The notes under the pieces are model-generated. The model saw nothing but the letters and a program-made list of their open reading frames with translations, was not told where the DNA came from and searched no databases. DNA of 64,000 bases, taken from Leptothermofonsia sichuanensis E412 (GTDB lineage Bacteria; Cyanobacteriota; Cyanobacteriia; Leptolyngbyales; Leptolyngbyaceae). Made by a program: the position numbers and the translations under genes. This document shows, piece by piece, positions 1 through 4,659 of this stretch (positions are counted from its first letter, which is position 1; each line of letters begins with the position of its first letter). The DNA is taken from NCBI RefSeq assembly GCF_019891175.1, contig NZ_CP072600.1:6362062-6426061 (forward strand), in the 5' to 3' direction.

Positions 1-197
1 TGATTCCCCGCTCAAAAGGCGGAACCCACACCTGGGACAACGTGGTGACCGCCTGTAAGAAGTGCAATTCATGCAAAGGCGATCGCCTCTTACATGAAAC
101 CGGAATGGTACTCAAAACCAAACCCAGAGCACCCGTTCACCCTGCCATTGCGTTCGCTGAGCAGTTCTGGAAAGAACAGCAACCTGTTGACCCCTGA
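1..197 (+). CDS. HNH endonuclease, C-terminal part (5' end outside window)
   Basis: Reading from base 3, the frame is open to the TGA at 195-197 and gives IPRSKGGTHTWDNVVTAC followed by KKCNSCKGDRLL. This is the second half of an HNH nuclease domain: the P-R-S-K-G-G turn, the W-D-N block, and a C-x2-C pair that belongs to the zinc-binding CxxC set of this subfamily. Such proteins cut or nick DNA and are common in cyanobacterial genomes, sometimes as stand-alone homing-type nucleases. The first HNH histidine lies upstream of the window, so intactness cannot be judged. It is co-directional with the next gene, 27 bp away. Confidence 0.8.
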   Translation, partial: IPRSKGGTHTWDNVVTACKKCNSCKGDRLLHETGMVLKTKPRAPVHPAIAFAEQFWKEQQPVDP

Positions 198-224
198 CCT
201 CAAGCCAGAAAGGAGGCACAATCG

Positions 225-635
225 ATGTTGAAGCTGAACTACACCGACGTTGGGCTGTTCATGGAGCGAACCATGACCAACCCCGAACTGTTGATTGCCC
301 AGCGAGTTCTCCTGGCGATGCGGTTAGGGCAAACGCTCCATATTGAACCCGGTCGTGCCTCTTTTCTGCTACCTGCTGATATTCCTGAACTGAAAGTGCT
401 GGAGATAGCGTTACAGCAGGAGTACGGCTCAACCGTCACCCTCATTGCTATAGATGAGGAGTTTGTGGAAGTTGGACTGAGCGGAATCTGGATTGCCGCG
501 GGCAAGGACGCACACGAGGGGATGTTCTTGGCGGTGCTGAGCGATTCTCTCTCAGAGACACTTCGTGAACGTACCGAGTTCTTAATCTACAAGTTGTGGC
601 AGATGAGCCAGGTCCACATTTTCTCTCCAGCATAG
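225..635 (+). CDS. conserved hypothetical protein, 136 aa
   Basis: An ATG preceded by a strong AGGAGG ribosome site (about 9 nt upstream) opens a 136-residue soluble protein with no signal peptide or membrane segment. The middle alternates hydrophobic strands (TVTLIAIDEEFVEVGLSGIW) and the C-terminus looks helical. I do not recognise a characterised family. It lies just behind the HNH gene on the same strand and 100 bp before the array promoter. No function should be assumed. Confidence 0.7.
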   Translation: MLKLNYTDVGLFMERTMTNPELLIAQRVLLAMRLGQTLHIEPGRASFLLPADIPELKVLEIALQQEYGSTVTLIAIDEEFVEVGLSGIWIAAGKDAHEGMFLAVLSDSLSETLRERTEFLIYKLWQMSQVHIFSPA

Positions 636-718
636 TGGGCAAATCCAGTGGGAGAGAGCGATACAAGTATGTTCTGACAGTCGTTCTCTCCCATCTCAAA
701 AAAAGTTGTAGCACCCCC

Positions 719-756
719 TTGACATTTGTAGTATATTGTATTATGTTTGTAGTATA
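719..756 (+). promoter_or_regulatory. putative promoter with two 11-bp direct repeats
   Basis: TTGACA (719-724) is a perfect -35 hexamer. It is followed by AT-rich DNA with -10-like hexamers (TATTAT at 739-744, TATGTT at 742-747). The 11-mer TTTGTAGTATA occurs twice, at 725-735 and 746-756, spaced 21 bp start to start. That is two helical turns, so a protein bound at both would sit on one face of the DNA. The layout suggests an operator around a strong promoter for the small ORF and the tRNA array. Transcription start and regulator are not visible. Confidence 0.5.
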
Positions 757-782
757 AGATGAGACACAGAGGAGCTAATCCA

Positions 783-977
783 ATGAACACTCACTCCCTT
801 ACTAAAAGCAATGGTCTCTTGAAGTTCTTAGAGTTCTTACCCACTCATGTTTCTGGCATTTCCACGCCACTTCAAGATGACTCATCAGATCAGGGAAATT
901 CATCTTTCACTCAGTACAAGCAAAAGCGACAGAACATCCAGCAAATCTATTACCTGGAACGGCGTTGCTTCTTCTAA
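783..977 (+). CDS. small ORF (64 aa) between array promoter and tRNA array
   Basis: An ATG at 783 has a good ribosome site (AGAGGAG, 8-9 nt upstream) and encodes 64 residues ending YYLERRCFF. An upstream in-frame ATG at 759 would add eight residues but lacks a ribosome site. The product is polar (rich in S, T, Q, N), without a signal peptide or recognised domain. It is the only ORF between the promoter-like site at 719 and the first tRNA at 1031, so it could be a translated leader of the array transcript. This is inference from position only. Confidence 0.45.
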   Translation: MNTHSLTKSNGLLKFLEFLPTHVSGISTPLQDDSSDQGNSSFTQYKQKRQNIQQIYYLERRCFF

Positions 978-1030
978 TTCCTGCTGATTTATCAGCCAGC
1001 CTGAACCTTGAAAATTGAATCGCCACCTTT

Positions 1031-1127
1031 GGGGGTGTAGCTTAGTCCGGCTCAAAGCAGTCGCCTGTCGAGCGAAAGATCGTGGGTACTGCTACGCAGA
1101 AGCAAGCTACAAATCCCATCATCCCCG
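1031..1127 (+). tRNA. tRNA-Asp(GTC), repeat in T-loop
   Basis: Acceptor GGGGGTG pairs with CATCCCC and the anticodon loop is CTGTCGA. The T-arm is split: GTGGGT and CAAATCCCAT flank a 22-bp insert (1088-1109) ending AAGCAAGCTA. Without the insert the gene is close to normal length. One mismatch closes the anticodon stem. Confidence 0.75.
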
Positions 1128-1130
1128 TGC

Positions 1131-1226
1131 AGCCTTGTGGACGTAGCTTGCTTCCCGAAGGGTATAGAGAAGTCGTTCTGGTTCTCAGCCAGAAAGAAGC
1201 GGGTGCAACTCCCGTCAAGGCTTCCA
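1131..1226 (+). tRNA. tRNA-Glu-like (CTC), repeat in D-loop
   Basis: Acceptor AGCCTTG pairs perfectly with CAAGGCT, followed by T-CCA. A GTAGCTTGCTTCCCGAAGG-type repeat (1143-1164) occupies the D-loop between GGAC and its partner GTC. Anticodon stem TCTGG/CCAGA closes loop TTCTCAG, giving CTC. The T-loop TGCAACT departs from the TTC consensus, so function is uncertain. Confidence 0.55.
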
Positions 1227-1228
1227 TT

Positions 1229-1302
1229 GAGGATGTAACTCAGATGGACAGAGTGCTTGTTTCCGAGGCAAGTAGTCACAGGTTCGATTCCTGTCATCCT
1301 CG
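1229..1302 (+). tRNA. tRNA-Arg(CCG)
   Basis: Acceptor GAGGATG/CATCCTC, anticodon stem CTTGT/GCAAG with loop TTCCGAG (CCG), T-arm ACAGG TTCGATT CCTGT. No encoded CCA. Confidence 0.85.
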
Positions 1303-1307
1303 CTCGT

Positions 1308-1385
1308 GGAAATTGGCATCACTTGCTCCGAAACCAACAAACGGACGGTTGCAGGATTGGGGTTCAATTCCCCACGTTTCCACCA
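1308..1385 (+). tRNA. tRNA-like gene, possibly Leu(CAA), degenerate
   Basis: The T-arm (TGGGG TTCAATT CCCCA), an acceptor helix GGAAAT/GTTTCC and A-CCA are clear. The anticodon arm is poor: three pairs CCG/CGG around an A-rich loop with C at position 33. Read by position the anticodon is CAA, and the variable region of about 13 nt is class II length. It may be a pseudogene, and the identity is uncertain. Confidence 0.4.
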
Positions 1386-1388
1386 GAT

Positions 1389-1464
1389 CTCCAGGTCGCC
1401 AAGTGGGAAGGCGTTGGTCTGCAAAACCGACTATTCGTGGGTTCGATTCCCACCCTGGAGTCCA
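1389..1464 (+). tRNA. tRNA-Cys(GCA)
   Basis: Acceptor CTCCAGG/CCTGGAG, anticodon loop CTGCAAA with stem TTGGT/ACCGA, T-arm GTGGG TTCGATT CCCAC, encoded T-CCA. Confidence 0.88.
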
Positions 1465-1470
1465 ATCATT

Positions 1471-1546
1471 GCAGCGTCACCTAACGGCTAAGGTACTCGG
1501 CTCATAACCGAGGATATGTGGGTTCGACTCCCAACCGCTGCGACCA
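1471..1546 (+). tRNA. tRNA-Met(CAT)
   Basis: Anticodon stem CTCGG/CCGAG with loop CTCATAA, acceptor GCAGCG/CGCTGC, followed by GACCA. The alignment of the acceptor end is ambiguous by one base. A CAT anticodon could also serve Ile if lysidine-modified, and sequence alone does not decide. It lacks the C1-A72 initiator mark seen at 3703. Confidence 0.8.
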
Positions 1547-1548
1547 AT

Positions 1549-1619
1549 GCACAGATGGTGTAACGGCAGCACGGGAGCTTCCAAACCTCTTTGTCCGGGT
1601 TCAAATCCTGGTCTGTGCG
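1549..1619 (+). tRNA. tRNA-Gly(TCC), first copy
   Basis: Acceptor GCACAGA/TCTGTGC, anticodon loop CTTCCAA, T-arm CCGGG TTCAAAT CCTGG. The anticodon stem has mismatches, so this copy may be weaker than the second Gly(TCC) at 3942. The structured RNA at 1620 begins directly after its discriminator base. Confidence 0.7.
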
Positions 1620-1772
1620 TTCTACGGTGTGCCCTCATCCGAGAAGCCTACATACTGGTCACTCGCCTAAACAGCGAAGTAGGTACCCTGCGGGAAGCAA
1701 GCTACGACTCCTACAGCCTCCGCCAACCCTGGAGGCTGAAAAAACAGCTTCTCAAACTTGCACGCTGTAGAA
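1620..1772 (+). ncRNA. structured RNA element, copy A
   Basis: Outer stem of 13 bp with wobbles: 1620-1632 pairs with 1760-1772. Inner stem GAGAAGC (1641-1647) pairs with GCTTCTC (1747-1753). Between them lie CTACATAC, a small hairpin, hairpin GTAGG/CCTAC whose loop holds a palindromic repeat (1683-1705), and hairpin AGCCTCC/GGAGGCT (1715-1737). AAACTT separates the 3' strands of the two stems. Copy B at 4446 shares the single-stranded blocks but has different stem sequences that still pair, which is the mark of a conserved RNA. The family is not recognised. Confidence 0.6.
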
Positions 1773-1784
1773 ATCTCAAAGCAT

Positions 1785-1861
1785 GGTGCCGTAGGCAAAT
1801 TGGTAAAGCCACAGGACTTTCAATCTTGTGTTTGCGGGTTCAAATCCCGTCGGCACTGCCA
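1785..1861 (+). tRNA. tRNA-Glu(TTC)
   Basis: Acceptor GGTGCCG/CGGCACT, anticodon loop CTTTCAA, T-arm GCGGG TTCAAAT CCCGT, encoded G-CCA. Confidence 0.8.
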
Positions 1862-1864
1862 GAT

Positions 1865-1947
1865 GGGTAGGTATGCAAATGGCTGAAGCAGACTGACTGT
1901 AAATCAGTTGTCCCTGACCACTGGGGGTTCAAATCCCTCTCTACCCA
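1865..1947 (+). tRNA. tRNA-Tyr(GTA)
   Basis: Acceptor GGGTAGG pairs with TCTACCC. Anticodon stem CTGAC... with loop CTGTAAA gives GTA, and a long class II variable arm is present, as expected for bacterial Tyr. T-arm GGGGG TTCAAAT CCCTC. Confidence 0.85.
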
Positions 1948-1949
1948 CT

Positions 1950-2026
1950 GTGTCTGAAGCCAAAGCGATCGCGGCGCTGGTTTGTGACTCCAGTAGTAAC
2001 GGGTTAAAGTCCCGTCAGACACCCCA
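1950..2026 (+). tRNA. tRNA-His(GTG), first copy
   Basis: Acceptor GTGTCTG/CAGACAC followed by C-CCA (C73, as in His tRNAs). Loop TTTGTGA or TTGTGAC gives GTG. A HIP1 octamer GCGATCGC lies in the D-arm. The T-loop TTAAAGT is slightly off consensus. A second His(GTG) is at 4660. Confidence 0.75.
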
Positions 2027-2029
2027 AAT

Positions 2030-2156
2030 GGAGAGTAAATCGATCAGGCGAGCAACTTCGTTGAGCCTCGCTAACGGCGCTGTTTGCTAAACAGATGGAT
2101 GAACAATTGTGGTTTCTCCTTCGGAGACGCTACGCGAACCAGTCCACTGCTCTCCG
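2030..2156 (+). tRNA. tRNA-Ser(GCT), D-loop and T-loop insertions
   Basis: Acceptor GGAGAGT/GCTCTCC, loop TTGCTAA (GCT) and a long variable arm. The T-loop is split by TCTCCTTCGGAGACGC + TACGCGAA (2115-2138) after GTGGTT. The D-arm region (about 42 nt) is more than double normal length and carries a second, different hairpin insert (CAAC-TTC-GTTG). The total of 127 nt would be close to normal without both inserts. Confidence 0.7.
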
Positions 2157-2161
2157 CCTTT

Positions 2162-2239
2162 GAGAACGTGGTGTAACTGGATGAACACATCGGTTTACGA
2201 AACCGAAGAGTGAAGGTTCAACTCCTTCCGTTCTCGCCA
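2162..2239 (+). tRNA. tRNA-Arg(ACG)
   Basis: Acceptor GAGAACG/CGTTCTC, G-CCA encoded, anticodon stem TCGGT/ACCGA with loop TTACGAA, T-arm GAAGG TTCAACT CCTTC. Confidence 0.88.
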
Positions 2240-2244
2240 ATCAT

Positions 2245-2332
2245 GGAGGTTGTCCGGCATGGACGAGGAAAGCGTCTTGAAAACGCCTGCGGGTGAAATA
2301 GACCGTCAAGAGTTCGATTCTCTTAGCCTCCG
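2245..2332 (+). tRNA. tRNA-Ser(TGA)
   Basis: Acceptor GGAGGTT/AGCCTCC, anticodon arm AGCGT CTTGAAA ACGC, long variable arm of class II size, T-arm AGAG TTCGATT CTCT, G73. Intact, with no inserted repeat. Confidence 0.87.
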
Positions 2333-2337
2333 TTTGT

Positions 2338-2410
2338 GGGAATGTAGCTGAGCTGGGTTTAGCGCCAGGTTGAAGCCCTGGAGACACGGGTTCGATTCCT
2401 GCCATTCCCA
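2338..2410 (+). tRNA. tRNA-Phe(GAA)
   Basis: Acceptor GGGAATG/CATTCCC, anticodon stem CCAGG/CCTGG with loop TTGAAGC, T-loop TTCGATT. Confidence 0.88.
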
Positions 2411-2432
2411 TCCTTAACTTAGGGAGTTGTAT

Positions 2433-2507
2433 TGCCCCATAGCTCAATGGCGGAGCGGGCGGCTGTTAACCGCACGGTTGCAAGTTCGACTCTTGCTGGG
2501 GCAGCCA
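2433..2507 (+). tRNA. tRNA-Asn(GTT)
   Basis: Acceptor TGCCCCA/TGGGGCA, G-CCA encoded, loop CTGTTAA on stem GCGG/CCGC, T-arm GCAAG TTCGACT CTTGC. Confidence 0.9.
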
Positions 2508-2512
2508 TTCAT

Positions 2513-2589
2513 TGCCGAGTGGACGACATGGAAAGTCGCTGTGACTCTGAATCACGGAGATGCTGGTTCGACCCTAGCCTCGGCATCCA
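2513..2589 (+). tRNA. tRNA-Gln(CTG)
   Basis: Acceptor TGCCGAG/CTCGGCA, T-CCA encoded, loop CTCTGAA on stem GTGA/TCAC, T-loop TTCGACC. Confidence 0.87.
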
Positions 2590-2623
2590 ACCTCGCTCGC
2601 TAACGAGCGGCATTCAATCTTAT
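2590..2623 (+). repeat. small palindrome between tRNA-Gln genes
   Basis: CGCTCG-CTAA-CGAGCG forms a perfect 6-bp hairpin in the spacer. A related piece (CTCGCTAACGG) is found in the enlarged D-arm of the tRNA-Ser at 2030, suggesting a third, shorter repeat family. Confidence 0.5.
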
Positions 2624-2697
2624 TGGGAAGTACGCAAACAGGTAAAGCGACTTGACTTTGAATCAAGTGGTTGAGGGTTCGATTCCTTCCTTCCCAG
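2624..2697 (+). tRNA. tRNA-Gln(TTG)
   Basis: Acceptor TGGGAAG/CTTCCCA, anticodon stem CTTGA/TCAAG with loop CTTTGAA, T-arm GAGG TTCGATT CCTT. Confidence 0.88.
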
Positions 2698-2748
2698 TCG
2701 GGGGGCATGAGAGATTACTGGGTCAAGTTCTCTATCCTCCTGTTTCTC

Positions 2749-2850
2749 ACTCCTGTAGCCCAGCGGAAGAGACGGCTGTCTCAAAACCAGTCAATGTGTG
2801 GGTTTCTCCTAACGGAGACGCTTCGCGAACAACTCCCGCCAGGAGTACCA
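2749..2850 (+). tRNA. tRNA-Leu(CAA), short variable arm, repeat in T-loop
   Basis: Acceptor ACTCCTG/CAGGAGT, A-CCA. Loop CTCAAAA reads CAA, and the anticodon stem is imperfect. The variable region is only about 6 nt, unlike normal Leu tRNA. A 25-bp repeat TCTCCTAACGGAGACGC + TTCGCGAA (2805-2829) splits the T-loop between GGGTT and CAACT. Confidence 0.65.
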
Positions 2851-2886
2851 ATTGTCAATTCAAAATTTTGGCCAGCCAAAATTTTT

Positions 2887-2988
<102 letters not shown>

Positions 2989-2993
2989 AGCAT

Positions 2994-3072
2994 CGGGATG
3001 TAGCTCAGCTTGGTTGAGAGTTACCGCTTTGGAAGCGGAAGGTCGTAGGTTCAAATCCTACCATCCCGACCA
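2994..3072 (+). tRNA. tRNA-Pro(TGG)
   Basis: Acceptor CGGGATG/CATCCCG, A-CCA, loop TTTGGAA on stem CCGC/GCGG, T-arm GTAGG TTCAAAT CCTAC. C1-G72 is typical of bacterial Pro. Confidence 0.9.
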
Positions 3073-3075
3073 TTT

Positions 3076-3149
3076 GCCCTTGTGACGGAACTGGCAGACG
3101 TGCTGGCTTCAGAGACCAGATTTTGTGGGTTCAAATCCCACCAGGGGTA
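3076..3149 (+). tRNA. tRNA-Leu(CAG), short variable arm
   Basis: Acceptor GCCCTTG/CAGGGGT with A73. D-arm contains GGCAGACG, resembling the GGTAGACRC hallmark of Leu tRNAs. Loop TTCAGAG reads CAG. The variable region is 5 nt. T-arm GTGGG TTCAAAT CCCAC. No CCA. Confidence 0.75.
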
Positions 3150-3154
3150 CTGAT

Positions 3155-3230
3155 GCTCCTGTGGCGGAAGGGAAGACGCTCTAGACCGAGGATCTAGGTT
3201 TTGTGGGTTCGATTCCCACCAGGAGTACCA
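3155..3230 (+). tRNA. tRNA-Leu(GAG), short variable arm
   Basis: Acceptor GCTCCTG/CAGGAGT, A-CCA. Anticodon stem CTAGA/TCTAG with loop CCGAGGA, so position 33 is C instead of T. D-arm GGGAAGACGC is Leu-like. Variable region GTTTT. Confidence 0.72.
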
Positions 3231-3231
3231 A

Positions 3232-3309
3232 GCACCGAAGGCGGAAGTGATCGACGCACCCACCCGATAAGTGGGCTATTAGCAAGTTTGAGTCTTGCTC
3301 GGTGTACCA
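3232..3309 (+). tRNA. tRNA-Ile(GAT)
   Basis: Acceptor GCACCGA/TCGGTGT, A-CCA, anticodon stem CCCAC/GTGGG with loop CCGATAA (C at 33), T-arm GCAAG TTTGAGT CTTGC. Confidence 0.8.
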
Positions 3310-3314
3310 ACTAT

Positions 3315-3389
3315 CTGAGTGTGGTGCAGTGGGAGCACGTCGGTTCGGGGAACTGGAGGTCGTAGGTTCAATCCCTACCACTCAGGCCA
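3315..3389 (+). tRNA. tRNA-Pro(GGG)
   Basis: Acceptor CTGAGTG/CACTCAG, G-CCA. Anticodon stem TCGGT/ACTGG (with wobbles) and loop TCGGGGA gives GGG. T-arm GTAGG TTCAATC CCTAC. Confidence 0.77.
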
Positions 3390-3397
3390 TTTCATAT

Positions 3398-3472
3398 GGG
3401 TCGTTGGCAGAGCGTTTATGCAACCGCCTTTTAAGCGGAGAGATCCAGGTTCAACCCCTGGGCGACCCACCA
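3398..3472 (+). tRNA. tRNA-Lys(TTT)
   Basis: Acceptor GGGTCGT/GCGACCC, A-CCA, loop CTTTTAA on stem CCGC/GCGG, T-arm CCAGG TTCAACC CCTGG. Confidence 0.87.
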
Positions 3473-3547
3473 GAATAATTCGGAATTGATCATTCGGAAT
3501 TCGGAGTTAAAACATCAATTAGGAATTGCGGATTCCGAATTTCTAAC
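3473..3547 (+). repeat. TTCGGAATT-type inverted repeats in array spacer
   Basis: The longest spacer between adjacent Lys tRNAs consists of AATTCGGAATT-like units in both orientations (for example at 3478-3505 and 3527-3541), able to form hairpins. No gene is visible. Confidence 0.5.
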
Positions 3548-3623
3548 GGGCTGTTAGCTCAGTTGGCAGAGCAGCCGCCTCTTAAGCGGAAGTGCGTAGG
3601 TTCAAAGCCTACACAGCCCACCA
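3548..3623 (+). tRNA. tRNA-Lys(CTT)
   Basis: Acceptor GGGCTGT/ACAGCCC, A-CCA, loop CTCTTAA on stem CCGC/GCGG, T-arm GTAGG TTCAAAG CCTAC. Confidence 0.89.
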
Positions 3624-3626
3624 AAT

Positions 3627-3700
3627 GCCCCTGTGATGCAATGGGTAGACATCGCTTGCTTAAAACAAGTGTGTTGCAGGTTCGACTCCTGTCAGGGGTA
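3627..3700 (+). tRNA. tRNA-Leu(TAA), short variable arm
   Basis: Acceptor GCCCCTG/CAGGGGT, A73. D-arm GGGTAGAC is Leu-like. Loop CTTAAAA on stem CTTG/CAAG reads TAA. Variable region about 5 nt. It lacks the group I intron often found in chromosomal cyanobacterial tRNA-Leu(UAA). Confidence 0.77.
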
Positions 3701-3702
3701 CT

Positions 3703-3780
3703 CGCGGAGATGGAGCTATGGTGCGCTCTGGGGTCTCATAAGCCTTCACGTACCGGGTTCAAATCCCGGCTCCGCAACCA
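3703..3780 (+). tRNA. initiator tRNA-fMet(CAT)
   Basis: The acceptor starts CGCGGAG and ends CTCCGCA-ACCA, leaving an unpaired C1 x A72, the hallmark of bacterial initiator tRNA. Loop CTCATAA. The anticodon stem is wobble-rich instead of the usual three G-C pairs, so initiation efficiency is doubtful. Confidence 0.75.
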
Positions 3781-3782
3781 AT

Positions 3783-3857
3783 GCAGACGTGGTGTGACTG
3801 GCAACACAGGGGCCTGGTACGCTCCCGATATGGGTTCAATCCCCATCGTCTGATCCA
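3783..3857 (+). tRNA. tRNA-Thr(GGT)
   Basis: Acceptor CAGACG/CGTCTG, T-CCA, anticodon stem GGGGC/GCTCC with loop CTGGTAC, T-arm ATGGG TTCAATC CCCAT. Confidence 0.83.
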
Positions 3858-3862
3858 GATGT

Positions 3863-3937
3863 GCTGGTGTGGCTCAACGGCAGAGCAACTGTCTTGTAAA
3901 CAGTCGGTTGCAGGTTCAACTCCTGTCACCAGCCCCA
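3863..3937 (+). tRNA. tRNA-Thr(TGT)
   Basis: Acceptor GCTGGTG/CACCAGC, C-CCA, anticodon stem ACTGT/ACAGT with loop CTTGTAA, T-loop TTCAACT. Confidence 0.88.
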
Positions 3938-3941
3938 GAAT

Positions 3942-4015
3942 GTGGACATGGTGTAGCGGTAGCATATGAGGCTTCCAACCTCTTGGTGTGGGTTCGAGTC
4001 CCACTGTCCATACCA
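3942..4015 (+). tRNA. tRNA-Gly(TCC), second copy
   Basis: Acceptor GTGGACA/TGTCCAT, A-CCA, anticodon stem GAGG/CCTC with loop CTTCCAA, T-arm GTGGG TTCGAGT CCCAC. Better paired than the Gly(TCC) at 1549. Confidence 0.87.
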
Positions 4016-4018
4016 GAC

Positions 4019-4141
4019 GCGATCGTGATGTAGCGGCGAGCATCTGTTCGCGAAGCGTGTCGCTCTGCGACAAATGCGCCACACTCAGCGCATGGGTATC
4101 TCCTTTGGAGACGCTGACGCGAATGAGTCCCATCACTCGCT
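4019..4141 (+). tRNA. disrupted tRNA, possibly Gly(GCC), with two repeat insertions
   Basis: The D-arm (GTGATGTAGCGGCGAGCAT) resembles the neighbouring Gly gene. A reverse-oriented repeat TTCGCGAAGCGTGTCGC + TCTGCGAC (4047-4072) sits after CTG in the anticodon stem. A second, TCTCCTTTGGAGACGC + TGACGCGAA (4099-4123), splits the T-loop between ATGGGTA and TGAGTCCCAT. The acceptor GCGA..G/CACTCGC has two mismatches. CTCAG before the T-stem could be the 3' anticodon strand. Identity is inferred. Confidence 0.45.
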
Positions 4142-4146
4142 CTCGT

Positions 4147-4242
4147 AGTCCTGTAGCTCAACGGTGGAGCATCTGTCTTACAAACAGAGGGTTGCAGGTA
4201 CCGCTCCGCGGAAGCAAGCTACAAATCCTGTCAGGACTACCA
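4147..4242 (+). tRNA. tRNA-Val(TAC), repeat in T-loop
   Basis: Acceptor AGTCCTG/CAGGACT, A-CCA, anticodon stem CTGT/ACAG with loop CTTACAA. The T-arm GCAGGT...CAAATCCTGT is split by ACCGCTCCGCGG + AAGCAAGCTA (4200-4221), the same family and site as in tRNA-Asp at 1031. Confidence 0.8.
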
Positions 4243-4247
4243 ATTGT

Positions 4248-4323
4248 GGGAGTGTCGCCTAATGGAAAGGGCATCGATCTTCTAAATCGACTGGTGTAGG
4301 TTCAATTCCTACCACTCCTGCCA
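4248..4323 (+). tRNA. tRNA-Arg(TCT)
   Basis: Acceptor GGGAGTG/CACTCCT, G-CCA, anticodon stem CGAT/ATCG with loop CTTCTAA, T-arm GTAGG TTCAATT CCTAC. Confidence 0.87.
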
Positions 4324-4328
4324 TTTAT

Positions 4329-4404
4329 GGGTTCGTAGCTTAATTGGAAAAGCACCAATCTAGCTGATTGGAAGATATCGGTTCAAATCCGATCGCATCC
4401 ACCA
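4329..4404 (+). tRNA. tRNA-Ala(AGC)
   Basis: Anticodon stem CCAAT/ATTGG with loop CTAGCTG reads AGC. Acceptor GGGTTCG/CGCATCC has the G3-U70 wobble that marks alanine, with one mismatch at pair 5. A73-CCA. An A34 Ala anticodon is unusual in bacteria. Confidence 0.72.
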
Positions 4405-4410
4405 CATTTT

Positions 4411-4580
4411 GGGTCTGTAGCTTGTAAGGACAGAGCACCTAGATCACTCGTGCCCCTACTGACAAAGCTTACATACAACCTTCTCTGCTAAAGAAGTCTA
4501 AACAGCTTTGTGAACTTGTACGAGTTGTGAGTGTAACTCTCACAGGGAGGCAGTCGGTTCGACTCCGACCAGATCCACCA
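4411..4580 (+). tRNA. interrupted tRNA, probably Ala, with structured RNA insert
   Basis: Acceptor GGGTCTG/CAGATCC with G3-U70 (Ala mark), A-CCA, D-arm GCT/AGC, T-arm GTCGG TTCGACT CCGAC. After CACCTAGATC the anticodon arm is replaced by structured element B (4446-4525) and a further hairpin TGTGAG/CTCACA (4526-4544). No intact anticodon stem is evident, so the gene is either intron-containing or inactivated. The remaining CCT and AGG may be stem remnants. Confidence 0.6.
4446..4525 (+). ncRNA. structured RNA element, copy B (inside a tRNA)
   Basis: Outer stem ACTCGTGC (4446-4453) with GTACGAGT (4518-4525). Inner stem ACAAAGC (4462-4468) with GCTTTGT (4505-4511). Shared with copy A are GTGCCC at the 5' side, YTACATAC after the inner stem, TAAACA before its partner, and AACTT between the 3' strands. 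The central hairpin CTTCT-CTGCTAA-AGAAG looks like an anticodon arm with a Ser GCU anticodon. Only 80 nt long, so too short for a group I intron. Confidence 0.6.
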
Positions 4581-4583
4581 AAT

Positions 4584-4657
4584 GGGACCATAGCTCAACT
4601 GGCTAGAGCGCCTGTCTTGCAAACAGGAGGTTAGGGGTTCAAGTCCCCTTGGCTCCA
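4584..4657 (+). tRNA. tRNA-Ala(TGC)
   Basis: Acceptor GGGACCA/TGGCTCC including G3-U70, anticodon stem CCTGT/ACAGG with loop CTTGCAA, T-arm AGGGG TTCAAGT CCCCT, A73. Confidence 0.9.
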
Positions 4658-4659
4658 CT

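Noticed and set aside
1620..1772. Copy A as a permuted tRNA gene (AGCCTCC-GCCA then GGAGGCT)
   Set aside because: The order looked permuted, but the DNA after GGAGGCT has no D-arm, and the same stems fit a hairpin of the shared RNA element better.
1620..1772. Y RNA assignment for copies A and B
   Set aside because: Only the AACTTG at a stem junction resembles it, the 5' partner sequence differs and no Rsr/Ro60 gene is in the window.
4446..4525. Element B as a group I or group II intron
   Set aside because: 80 nt is far too short, and the P/Q/R/S or domain V signatures are absent.
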